From the NCBI RefSeq assembly GCF_016545825.1, contig NC_052614.1:27429669-27493668 (forward strand): DNA of 64,000 bases, given 5' to 3'. Source of the DNA: Eucalyptus grandis. Its lineage: Eukaryota > Streptophyta > Magnoliopsida > Myrtales > Myrtaceae. Below, piece by piece: positions 25,496 through 35,414 of the stretch. A program made the translations under genes and the position numbers. Below the pieces are notes generated by a model. It saw only the letters and a list, made by a program, of their open reading frames with translations, was not told the origin of the DNA and ran no database searches. The number at the start of each line of letters is the position of its first letter. Positions within the stretch are counted from its first letter, which is position 1.

Positions 25496-26603
25496 CTTCT
25501 TTTGCTGGGCAATATGAGGACCTTTCGAATTCAACCACATCCGATAACCCTTTCTTGGGTCTTTGCAATTTTCGTCGTAGACAATACTCCTGCCTAAGTC
25601 CTTAAGCTGATCATGCATCCATAGTAGATTGTTTCCTTCAATCTTCACTAAGGACCTTAAAACCAGAACATCTATCCCTTCGTTTGGAAAAAATCCACAG
25701 TCATCCCACATGTAATATGGATAGCTCTTATCTTGTCCAGCTAGAAAACAAGCAATATCAAGAAATATCTGTTGTTGATGATAATCTAATGCCTCATAAC
25801 TCAACATTAACTTGTCCTTCACGTCCTTGTGTTGAGAATATTCCATCTTTTTCAATGTATCTTGCCACACTGCTTTATTTTTTTTTCCACATAAAAATGA
25901 GCCAATAACTTCCATAGCCAAAGGAAGCCCTCCAGTTTTTGCAATAATTGTCTCAGATAGACTCAAGAATGTATTTGGAGGAGAGTTGCTTCTAAAGGCA
26001 TGCTTGCTAAATAGTTGAAGAGCTGTGAGATTGTTGAGTTCCTTAACTTCATAAATCAAACAACGTTCAAATTGATCTTCAAATCTACACAAAATACTTC
26101 TGTCTCGGGTTGTAACAACTATCCTACTTCCCGAACCAAACCAATCTTTATTTGCTGCCAATGCCATAAGTTGGTTCTCATGATCTACATCATCAAGAAA
26201 AATAAGAACTTTCTTTTTACAAAATCGATTTTTGATCACATTCTTCGCATGATCAATGCTAGAAAGTTTAAATTCTACATCACCAATGATATCAAAGACT
26301 AATCGCCTCTGCACATTTAATAGACCAGAACCTTGTGATGCTTCTCGGATATCTGAAATGAAGCTACACCTGTCAAAATTAGTAGATAGATTGTCGTAGA
26401 CAACCTTGGCAAGAGTTGTCTTGCCTATTCCACCCATTCCCCAAATACTGAGGAGCCTTACATCCTTAGATTTGACATTTAGCAAATCTACTACTTCATT
26501 CACCGATTCGTCCATGCCAACTAAATGATCATATATATGCACACAAGATACCTTAAGCTTAACCGACACTTTCCGAGCAATCAAATGTGCAAGTTCTCCA
26601 TGG
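25496..26603 (-). CDS. TNL1 exon 2, NB-ARC domain
   Basis: The 1108-nt exon is open and the same length as its TNL2 counterpart. Motifs in order: P-loop GMGGIGKTTLAK, kinase-2 KKVLIFLDDVDH, RNBS-B GSGSRIVVTTRD, GLPL as GGLPLAMEV, RNBS-D-like IFLDIACF, and MHD as WMHDQLKDLG. All nucleotide-binding signatures of a switchable NLR are present. It ends at an AAG|GTATGA donor; codons run on into the intron for only one residue before a stop. Confidence 0.92.
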
Positions 26604-26933
26604 CTGTGTTAGGGAAAAAAACACTATCAATTGAATTATAAGATTGGTGGCAAACTTTTTCGCTTGCGAGATGAAACAATTACAAGAAGTTACGAAATTG
26701 ACATTGGACCCAGTAAACAAACAAATAAATACATGATTCATTCTAGTTTTGTTCAATCTAGGATGATAGGTAATCCTTGAGTCTCGAGACAATGGAGTGT
26801 AGAATTCAACGCGATATCCATCACAATTTTTGGTCCAGAAGTAAGAAAAAATTGTGCTCTTCAAATCATAATCCGCCTTCAAGCAAAAGAAACATAGAGA
26901 AAAGGGAAGATGGAGTTCAGGGAGTTAACATAC

Positions 26934-27439
26934 CCTGTGTTCTTGGTGTCCCAACCCTTGATTCCGGTAACTTCCTTGAGCGCCTTTGCCCAATGCTGCA
27001 CAATCTCGGCCCCACGTTTTTCTTTATGCAGAGTTAGTGCATCCACATACACTTTGGATTCAAGCTTCACATCAGAGGGTTCCACGTCATAGAAAATGGG
27101 CAAAACCTCCAGTTTGTTGGTTTTCCTACGCTGCATCATGTGTTCCAGCTCGCGCATGCACCAACTACTAGAGGCATATCCTTTGGAGAAGATGGGGATG
27201 CAGATTTTTGAGTCATCGATGGCTTGGAAAAGCTCAGGCCCAATCTCTTCACCAATGTCAATCCCCTGCTTATCTATGAAAACACTAATACCCTTATCTA
27301 ACAAAGCATAATAGAGGGTATCTGTGAAATTAGCGCGAGTATCTGGTCCTCGAAAACTCAAGAACACCTCAAACTTAGTTCCTAATGAGCCATGACTTGC
27401 GGATCCAGTTTCCGGAGAAGAGCTCATTTTTCTTTTCAT
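26934..27439 (-). CDS. TNL1 exon 1, TIR domain
   Basis: Starts at ATG 27439 and ends in a GG|GTATGT donor. The encoded TIR domain has FEVFLSFRGPDTR at its start, an FIDKQGID stretch, and SSWCMRELEHM, which holds the conserved glutamate needed for NADase activity in plant TIRs. The exon is open throughout and is the best-preserved TIR in the window. Confidence 0.9.
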
Positions 27440-29110
27440 CTCAGCTGCGTCTGCTAAGATTTTGAAAGCAAATCACAAAAGATTTGACATGCTTTAACAG
27501 GAGTCAACGAGCGATGGGCAGGTAGGTAAGCAATTATCAGTTTCCATTCCCATCCGGTCGCAACATTGATCGAGAGAAATTGCAGATATATGATTGAAGG
27601 ATTAAGATATGGCCTAAGCCCCACCAGTTGTCTGGTGGATGGGAAATTCAGTATGGTGCATTTCGAACAAGTTTATATTAGTTAAGTTCTGTGAAATTTC
27701 GATTTCCAAGGCTGGCCTGGGGCCCACCAGAGTCAAGTCTAAGTAAATCTAAAATTAAAAAGGCAGGTTGACGTTGGTGCATTGCTCTAGAAACGTTATA
27801 TTAAATTAAATGTGATGATTAAGTTATGTTTTTTTCTAATTTATTGTAAAGTAATATGTCTAGTTAATGTTAAGGGAAGCAAACCTACTATTATTCTTGG
27901 ATGCTTTGAGTGGCCTGATCGTTACGGTCACGAACAAAGTGCTCCTCTTTCGGAGTTACTTTATTGTACTGTTTTTGTCAAAAGCAACAAGAAAAATACA
28001 ACCTAAAAAAGCTGGATTGGTGACTAGACATCGATTTATCAACTATACACACCGTTCGATATAGAGAATTTCCTAGAATGAAAATGCCTAAAAATTTCAA
28101 ACACATCAAGATTATTATCGAATAATATCAAATTAGGTATTCAATAATTGCACATTAGGTAACGAATAATCAAATCAAATTGGTTTGAGAAATTACCTAG
28201 ATTGAAGTATTTGTTTCCAAGAATCGGGACCGGCGACAGGGAGCTTTATGGCGATCGGTGAGGAGGAACGTCAGGAACAAAGCAGCAACGATGGCGTTTC
28301 AGCAAGGACACAGCAAATTGCAGACAGGTTCGCTAGAACAGAAGATGCAGCGGCGAAGGTTTGTTGGTCGGACTCTGCTTGGCGGCGGCGGTGTGGGTTC
28401 CATCATTGCTAGCCTGCTCTGGGCAACCTGCGAAAGGAAATCAAGCGTAGCAGAGGAAACAAAACAGCTAGCGTGGCGTCAAGTGAAGCCGGGATGCCGC
28501 CCGGAATCACCGGAAAACGCCAGGGACTGCTGCTGTGGTGTGTTAGAATAAGTCGGCAAAGCTGCTGCCGCGGCTGCAGCAGGACGTACTGAACGCGACG
28601 AAGCGTGCCAGCAAGCGAGGTAGAGGCGCAACGATGGGCAAGCCGGCAGCGAGCGCGGTGACTGATGAGGGGCGGCGGCAGTGGCGTTCGCAGAAGTACA
28701 GGAGTCCAAGATGAACACCAGCAAAGAAGGTCTCGAGAATTTCGACAAGAAAGTAAACCAGAGACCACCGAACGACAGCAGCAACAACGCCGAGAAATTA
28801 AACCCCACCGGCGAACGAGGACAAAGCAATCTCCCCCTCAGTGTGTCCTTTTCCAGTGTTTTTTTTTTTTTTTTTTTTTTGTGAACTATTGAATATTGAT
28901 CTCCCCTTTCTTGTTTTAAGATAATCATATATTAGTCTCAATATTCCTTTGCCTCTCAAACCTGACGGAAAGCTCCCAGAATTTGCTTGAGATACTCTTT
29001 ATCTCTTCTTTTTTAATTTATTGTTTTTCTTTGTCGTTTCCGTCAATGTATACGACGGCGTTGCATTGATGATGATGTGCTTGGCTTGACTGGGGAGTGT
29101 GTTGGGGTTC
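27440..29110. repeat. TNL upstream flank, copy 1
   Basis: Most of this region has a diverged, collinear counterpart upstream of TNL2 (61583-64000). Shared parts include the sequence next to the start codon (GCAAATCACAAAAGATTTGACATGC), the TGGTGGATGGGAAATTCA area, the GAGGAACGTCAGGA area (near 28260) and the poly-T plus CTTGTTTTAA area near 28860-28920. Overlapping open frames of 75-150 codons in the GC-rich 28200-28850 part occur in several frames at once and are not convincing genes. The TNL promoter must lie in the part nearest 27440. Confidence 0.8.
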
Positions 29111-29337
29111 GGATCGAGTCCGGGGGAGATGAATCGAGTCCTGAAGGCAAGTTCTTGGAAATTTACTTCAGAGAAGGAACAGACGCGGGAAGAAGTGGAG
29201 AGGGATAATTATTAAATTATCTTAATTGGGATTCCACCGGGATTGATTGACCTAAAGTCACGGCAACCGAATTGAGTGCCCTCGGTCTACTCGGCCGATT
29301 CCGAAGAAGATGCAGAAAAGAACATCACAACAAGGAA

Positions 29338-29540
29338 CCACCGGCCACGGTGGCTCCACTGGATAAGACTCTGCTGATCCTCAACGAAGAGGTGAAGGGT
29401 TCAAAACCCAGGGGAGGCAATAGGTGTATTAAGTGTGACTCATGGGTGGTGGGTCATTGCCCAAAGTGTCGCTTGGGGTTTACGGCGCGGTGTCGGTTGC
29501 AAACCCGGTTCCTCCCAATACCAAAAAAAAAAAAAAAAAA
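29338..29540 (+). mobile_element. tRNA-derived SINE
   Basis: A 203-bp insertion with the features of a Pol III SINE: a box A-like TGGCTCCACTGGATAAG near the 5' end, a box B-like GGGTTCAAAACCC about 40 bases on, and a 3' poly(A) tract of about 20 bases. It is bounded by a perfect 17-bp direct repeat, AACATCACAACAAGGAA, at 29321-29337 and 29541-29557. The GGTTCAAA box marks a tRNA ancestor. Confidence 0.88.
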
Positions 29541-29561
29541 AACATCACAACAAGGAAGCGC

Positions 29562-29620
29562 AATTAGACCCACCCCGCAAAAAAAAAAAAAAAAAAAAAA
29601 CAAACAAACAAATAAACAAA
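29562..29620 (+). mobile_element. Short poly(A)-tailed insertion within the SINE target repeat
   Basis: About 17 unique bases (AATTAGACCCACCCCGC) followed by an A-rich tail ending in CAAA repeats. It is flanked by ACAAGGAAGCGC at 29550-29561 and 29620-29631. This is the pattern of a second, severely 5'-truncated retroposition into the target repeat of the first SINE. Confidence 0.6.
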
Positions 29621-29639
29621 CAAGGAAGCGCGAACTTGG

Positions 29640-31255
29640 ATTGCCGATTTTGAAAAATCCTTTTAGACTTGAATAATTTTACATTTTTTTTATTTGTCAT
29701 ATTCTAATTCTCAACTCACTGTTAAACTTTTATTATACTTCTTTACGGGTATGAGAGTTGAATCCAATATCTAAAACTAAACATCTCAATTTCCAAACTC
29801 TTGAAAAAGTGAGGGAATCGATTTTCCCACTTCCTCCATTCTCAAGTAGAAAGAATGGTCCAGTGGTTAATCACCCTTGAAAAGTGTATTATAAAATAAG
29901 GATTATCTTCAAAATAATTCATTTAAAAATGACCAATTATATATTCAATTAGCAAATTTGAGGTTTTGGAAATTCAACTTTTCATTTGGTTTCTTCATAC
30001 GTATCATGAAATATTCGCTAATGAATTTCTGTGATGAAACCTTTAAATTAAAGAGGACATGTACCTGTAAATTCGCCGCCACCACTGCTGCAGTGTTGTC
30101 TCTGCTCTACGAGTGTCCTTCCACGCCCGTCTCCGCGAGCGCGAAGAAAAATTGGGGAAAGAAAAGAAAAGGGGGATCGGGCTCACAAGGGAAAAGAACT
30201 AGGCCAAAACAAAATAAAAGAAATGGGCCGAGGAGAGAAAATAACGGAGACGGCTAAAGCCCGACCCAAACAAACCGGGTCGAACTGGCTCCATTCCTCT
30301 TTTTTTTTCTTTTTACTATTATATATTTTTGTATTCTCATAAATGACAACCTACTAGACCTGAGGTGTCAACAGTCATGATCAAACTGACTCTATTTCTG
30401 CAGTTACTTTATTTTGTACTATTATTAGTCAAAAGCAATGAGAAAAATAAAATAAAAAAAGTTTGCTTTGTGACAATTTAGGTTACTTTTCAATTTAACT
30501 AAACATGCATTTTAATAGAAGAGTGGGTAATACAGTTATTTGAAACTTTGTTAATTTGTCTTCATTAGGTTTGATCATTTGCTTATGTAATTAAAAAAAT
30601 TACCTTTATGGAAAATGAAATAGAACCTTTTACATACTATTTGTTTATGTTGGTTCTTTTGTCCTCCAAAAAATAAAGTGATATGTGGCCAAAAGGAAAA
30701 GGATGAAGATAATGTTATAAAGAAATGAAAAGGAAAAGGAAAAAAGAATTATATAAAGATGAAAGTGGGATATATGTCAATTTAAGAGGGGCCACGTGTC
30801 AAACTTCACATAGGCCTCTTGATTTGCACCAAATAACTATATAGTACTAGATCTTATTAAATCAGATTAGATTAGACTACAAAATAAAATAAAATAAAAT
30901 AAAATAAACAAAACAACCCAAGCTTGAACCGAAAGAACTAATTCTAAATTATTATCACTTATTTCAAAAGAGAAAACGCAGTTATTTAATTATTATCTTT
31001 TTTGGAATTAGTAGTCGGATGTAATCTCCCCTTTCGTCCTTAAGAAATTTCTAGCCAATCTTCCTTAAGAGTTGAAAAAAATATATAAATCTCACAAAAG
31101 AATCTCAGAAAAAGATCACTTCTAAGTTCTAAGGTGGTCAAATGAAGGAAAATGGCTGCATATACCTCGCTCGATAAGGATGTATTATGATCTACACTAC
31201 AAATGAATATTTATGTCAATCCATATTAATTAAGTTGTTGATGTCAATAAGTATA
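29640..31255. other. Spacer with TNL-flank-like relic (30410-30830)
   Basis: No gene. Around 30410-30830 the sequence resembles 53920-54260 and in part 62630-62840 (landmarks: AAACTTTGTTAA, ACTATTTGTTTATGTTGG, GGGCCAC). It is another piece of the duplicated TNL-flank unit. An AAAAT microsatellite lies near 30880-30907. Confidence 0.5.
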
Positions 31256-31842
31256 TGGAATGGATGCTCGTACAAGTTATTCTAATATTCTTTTTCAAAA
31301 CCACACACGTTTTCAAGAAAAAGGAAAATGAAAATTGGAAAGCGTTTTCAAATCAAAAATATTTTCAAAAATGAAATGGCTAGTCTTCATGTAATCTCAT
31401 GAAAAAAGATCAAGAAGACACTATAGGCAGGCCAAAGTTTTTATTGGCTAGAAGGCAGGCCAAAGTTAAAGGGGTAGCAAATAAACAACTTTACCAATAT
31501 ATATTCCTTCAAGCCTCAAAATTTCGGATTTGTTGACAAGCTTGCTCAAGTGCTAGAGTGTGAGACATCTTTTCAAGCTTTTTCTTAAAGTTGGAAAAGG
31601 ATCATCTTTTCACTAAGGATTGGGAAAACCATTATCAAAAAATAGACTTCCTCTCGTCCTTCGATCCAAAGAATTTATAGAGATTCCAATCTATCAAGAC
31701 CTTGAGTGTCAACCAATTTTGGGTTGTACCATAACTCACACTCCTTAAGATTTCTCAAGTCAGAGAAATTGAGTAATGTTTGAAGGCAGCGACACTCGGC
31801 AATATACAAGAGCCGTAGATTTTCCAAATTGGAAAAGATCCA
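31256..31842 (-). pseudogene. TNL 3' tail relic (LRR end and 3' flank)
   Basis: 31505-31840 aligns with the end of TNL1 exon 4 and its 3' flank (22310-22620). Shared landmarks include GTGCTAGAGTG, GAGATTCCAATCTATCAAGACCTTGA and AAGATTTCTCAAGTCAGA. 31256-31500 resembles the 3' flank of TNL2 (about 55985-56140). The rest of the gene is absent, so a third TNL has lost everything but its last repeats. Confidence 0.8.
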
Positions 31843-32647
31843 TGCACCGGCTAGGCATCAAAGTTTCATAGGCGTGATCGGCGTGAGGAGGAAGATGACC
31901 CATGCACGGGTTGGGCAAAAAGGAAGGGAGATGGGCCAGCCCATGTGAAAAGAAGAAAGAGGAAGAAGAGAGAGGATAAGAGGTGGGCCGGGCTTGCACG
32001 GGGAGAAAGGAAGAAAGGGGAAAAAGGAGGGCCGGGTAGGGGATTTTTTCTTCTTTTTTACGATTATAAATTTTAATAATAATGATATTTTTTTCTCATC
32101 TTTTTCTTTTCTTTTTTTCTCTTCTTTTTTTGAAAAATTTAATAATTACCACTAGTAATGCAAATATTCCTAATGCCAATAAGCGATACAATTAGTTAAA
32201 ATAATTTTTTTGTCTTGGGTTCAAAAATTAATTACTAATTTTCTATGCGCTTAAATTCTAAGTAAAAGGCAAATTTTAGGTGTCAACATGCAATTTACTG
32301 CAATGGGAGGTTGACACATAGATAAGGCGTCTTTGAGCAAATCATATCTAATTTTATTCTTTTCCTCTCTTTTTGCCATTTTCTTATTTCTTAATTTGCT
32401 CCTCCTCCACCGTGGTTGCCAACCTTGCCTAGTCACTCACCCACCCACCCCCTTCCCCCCAAAGAAAAAACCCCTTCTCCTCCTGAATTATAAGTATATA
32501 ACATTGCCCATTTGCGTACTAGGAGGTTGACAACTAAATAAGGAATCTTAATATAACTATCTTATTCTCTTCCTTTTTTTCCCCATTTTCTTATTTCTTG
32601 TCTTGCCCTCCTCCACTACCATCGCCCACCAAAGCGACCCAAGAACC
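31843..32647. other. Spacer with about 230-bp diverged tandem duplication
   Basis: Two similar halves (about 32315-32425 and 32515-32630) share GGAGGTTGACA..TAAGG, TTTGCCATTTTCTTATTTCTT or CCCCATTTTCTTATTTCTT, and CCTCCTCCAC. No coding frame is recognised. It ends at the left terminal repeat of the large MULE. Confidence 0.5.
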
Positions 32648-32733
32648 GGAGAAAATATTCAGTGGTTCGCAACTTCCACGTCACCTGCCTACATGGCATA
32701 TACGTTCCACTCATAAAACGACACGTGTTATCT
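32648..32733 (+). repeat. Left terminal inverted repeat of the large MULE
   Basis: Starts GGAGAAAATATTCAGTGGTT and includes CCACGTCA and GACACGTGTTAT. It matches the reverse complement of 45955-46053, with the first 20 bases identical. Confidence 0.75.
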
Positions 32734-32969
32734 GAAATTCGAATAAAAAAATTACTTTATCTCCCCTAGGGCTAGTTGCGGCGGTAGGCTGAGCGGCCAT
32801 TAATGGCTCCTCTCTCTTTGTCTCTGCTCTTCTCTCTCTCCTCTCTCGAGACTTGTTGCACAGGTCTTTTCACGTTCGAACATGGCGCTCTTCGTCTTCC
32901 TTCCCGGTCCTCACTCACCTCACTCACCTCAAGCCCTCACGCCCTCGTCCTCTTGCTTTTGCGCTCCTT

Positions 32970-33450
32970 CTTCCGCTTCGACTTCGTTCGTTGCCATCGT
33001 CGCCTTTCGGGCTTTGACGATAGAAACCACGAGTGGCTCGGTTTCGATTTTGGGTCAGGCGTGTCGTCACCAAAGCGGAAGAAATTTGCAGCTACTGGGT
33101 CGTGAGCCCTCTCGGCCTTCACACGCCGCTCGCTTCGTTTGTCGCCATCGTCGCCTTTCTGGTTCCGGCGATATAATCTGCGAGTGGGTCGGTTTCATTT
33201 TCGAGCTCGGCCGCGTTGGCACCAAAGCGGAAGAAGTTTTCAAGTGCTGGGTCCCGAGACCTCTTCACGTTCACACGCCGCTTGCTTCGTTTATCGCGGT
33301 CGTTGCTTTTCTGGGTCGGGCAATAGAAACCGGCAGTGGGTCATTCTTGATTTCAGGCTCGGGCACGACGCCAGCGATTTTGAAGCCAAAGCAGAAGAAG
33401 CTTGCGATTTCTGGGTCTCGAGCCTCTCCGCCTTCACAGGTCGCTCGAAT
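32970..33450 (+). repeat. 151-bp tandem repeats, about three units
   Basis: Units begin near 32990, 33141 and 33292. Each carries TCGCCATCGTCGCCTTTC-like sequence, an ACCAAAGCGGAAGAA-like stretch and a TTCACACGCCGCTNGCTTCGTTT stretch. The period of 151 is not a multiple of three, so the open frame that crosses them (32882-33511) reads each unit in a different frame. That argues against a conserved protein. Lying just inside the left TIR, this may be the transposon promoter or leader. Confidence 0.8.
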
Positions 33451-34256
33451 GTCTTCACTAGACAGTGTATCCCCTTGCCATCGCTACCGGATTCTCTCCC
33501 ACAAAATGTAAGAATCGCCATGCTACTCCTGTTCACTTAAGGATGAAACCCGTGAAGTATTGTGTCCCAAAATATTTGATGTCTGTGATATTTATGTGTA
33601 GTTAGCGTGATTTATTGTCTAAATTTTGAGCCTAAACAATCTAGTTGAGTCGCCCACCATCCATTCGACGAAATGCCTGAACTAGGTTTACTTTCTTCAA
33701 TTATGGGTTTACTCTGTTTTGGCTTTTTCCTGCGGCGGTCAACGAAGTTTTCTTTGGTGATAGTCCAACGAGTGAGTAGGTGTTGTTCAGTGGAGATGGA
33801 GATCGGCCATCATTGATTGGCCAAAAATGAAGTCCAACGCCTTTGGTTAGATTAGAGTTTCGATTAAACTCCCTTGCCTTATTAAGATGATAACATAGAT
33901 ATGATCGACAATAAGAGTTTTTTTTTTTTTGTAGCTAGTAGGTTTGTTGGTTGTGTGACTGCTAATAAGGTTTTTTCTTTCAATATTTTGCAACGAAGTG
34001 GATCTGTTAAATAAACTAAAAAGGTTGTTGCTAGTTTTGTTAGAAAGCTTGTTGCTTATCTATTACATTTATTTGTTATTCCAAAACTGTTGCTTGGATT
34101 ACTTTTGTTGATTAAATTTAATATAATTTTGATTATATGATGTTATTGCTAACAGGAAAAGCTTTTCATTTTGTTTTCAAGAGTTCAGTCCCTGTCATAA
34201 TTCTTTTGTCTTCACATACCAAAATTTAAGTTTGCTTTATTGGGTTTTCTCTTCAG

Positions 34257-34464
34257 GAAGTCTACACTTTACTATTGGCTATCATGAATTAATGGGCTCA
34301 AAAGTGCTGCTATGAAACCATTTCTAGTATTGAAGAAAGTAAAACTCGTGGATGCAGAGCAAAGCTCTAATATTGAGTTAGCCGATTCATCGAAGGTTGA
34401 GCTAGAAGTTGTTGGCATTATCAGGCATAAGATATTGTTCAAGACCAGGCCAAAGGTGATTTTT
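34257..34464 (+). pseudogene. CTF8-like exon fragment (captured), frameshifted
   Basis: CTF8 is a small subunit of the CTF18 clamp loader used in sister-chromatid cohesion. After a TTCTCTTCAG acceptor, frames give a YTFTxGYHEL-like piece, KKPFLVLKKVK, and EVVGIIRHKILFKTRPK, which I recognise from plant CTF8. A one-base loss near 34268 and an indel near 34312 split the frame, so no intact product is possible. A TTTTG|TAAGC-type donor-like end follows near 34464. Recognition is from memory. It lies within the large MULE upstream of its transposase. Confidence 0.6.
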
Positions 34465-34861
34465 GTAAGCACTTCTATGCTGCTACTTTTATTAATGACA
34501 ATTGAGAGTATAAATGATTATTGGAAATGGAAGCTTGATTATTTGTTTGAAGTGATTGTTGCTGAAGATTGTGAAATATTGAAGGAGATCAGCATGCAGA
34601 ACAATTTAAAGTGACAATTTTAGTACACAATGATTTACTTAGAAATGTATTATGATTACTTAACTGTGATTTAGAAGTTTTTGGTCGTGTAGTTTTAATA
34701 GAACTTTCCAAGTATGGTTGCTTCTTGCGTTTCACTGGACCTGCAGTGACCACTCCACAATAAGAAAAAAGATAGCTATAAAACAGTAGAGGCAGTAATG
34801 AAAGGAAATGGAGGAAGTATGTAAAATCTATAAGATAACACAAAAACAACAATGAAAGGGC

Positions 34862-34935
34862 AACCCTAGTGCACAAGGCTCCCCATTATGCGAGGGTCAG
34901 GGGGCAGCCTCTATTGTGCACAGTGTTCACCTCTT
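34862..34935 (+). repeat. Dispersed short repeat fragment
   Basis: A GTGCACAAGGCTCCCCATTATGCG-like segment followed by GGGTCAGGGG and CTATTGTGCACAG resembles a short motif found in many copies in plant genomes, thought to derive from retroposons. It is isolated here, with no ends visible. Confidence 0.35.
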
Positions 34936-35414
34936 TGTACATATTGTAAATGCTTTAACTTGTGTTGTACCTCAACTTTTTTTTTTCTTTTACTACTTCA
35001 ATTTCAGAAAGAGAGAGGTGCTCTCACATAGCTAGGTGCGATTCTTATTTACTTAAAATTTCAGTTTGGCTTAAAAGAATGTCTATTGTTTATAGGATTA
35101 CAAGGGATCTTATTTTCAGGATTACAAGGAAGTGGCCTTAAGGTTGTTGCCGTGAGACTGGGTTAGAAGCGGGTGTTACAAAGTGTGGTGAGAATACTAT
35201 TTTACGTCTATTGCTTTTATGAAACCCACTTATAATCCATCATAATAGATTTAAAGTATGCACACAAACACTTTTGGACTAACTTTTATTTTTACTAATA
35301 TTCAACAGATAATTTGTAGACCTTGGTAGCTAATTTGACTTGCTCTCGAGATAAATGGGTATGACTTATCTCTTTAGACTTTAAATTTGTTTTGAATTTA
35401 TCTTTCTACTTTAA

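Larger units (their letters stand above)
22391..27439 (-). pseudogene. TNL1: TIR-NB-LRR immune receptor, 3' half broken
   Basis: TNL proteins are intracellular receptors that detect pathogen effectors; their TIR domain is an NAD-cleaving enzyme. Four exons can be read: 27439-26934 (TIR), 26603-25496 (NB-ARC), 25370-25036 (linker) and 23527-22391 (LRR), all with GT..AG borders and matching phases. Exons 1 and 2 are fully open. Exon 3 carries a tandem duplication (50 and 51 nt units) that shifts the frame and meets TGA at 25313-25311. Its normal frame also has a TAG at 25128-25126 where TNL2 has CAG. Exon 4 has an in-frame TGA at 22609-22607. A transcript would encode a TIR-NB protein of about 557 residues without LRRs. 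The name reflects loss of a full receptor, but a truncated TN product is possible. Its relative TNL2 lies 30 kb away on the same strand. Confidence 0.9.

Noticed and set aside
28258..28928. Several overlapping open frames of 75-150 codons on both strands (also at 63069-63803)
   Set aside because: They occupy multiple frames at once in GC-rich DNA, have low-complexity Ser/Pro/Ala/Arg-rich translations and no domain. Similarity between the two places is explained by duplication of the whole flank.
32803..33540. Open frames of 100-209 codons across the 151-bp repeats
   Set aside because: The repeat period is not divisible by three, so each unit is read in a different frame. A conserved protein would not tolerate this.
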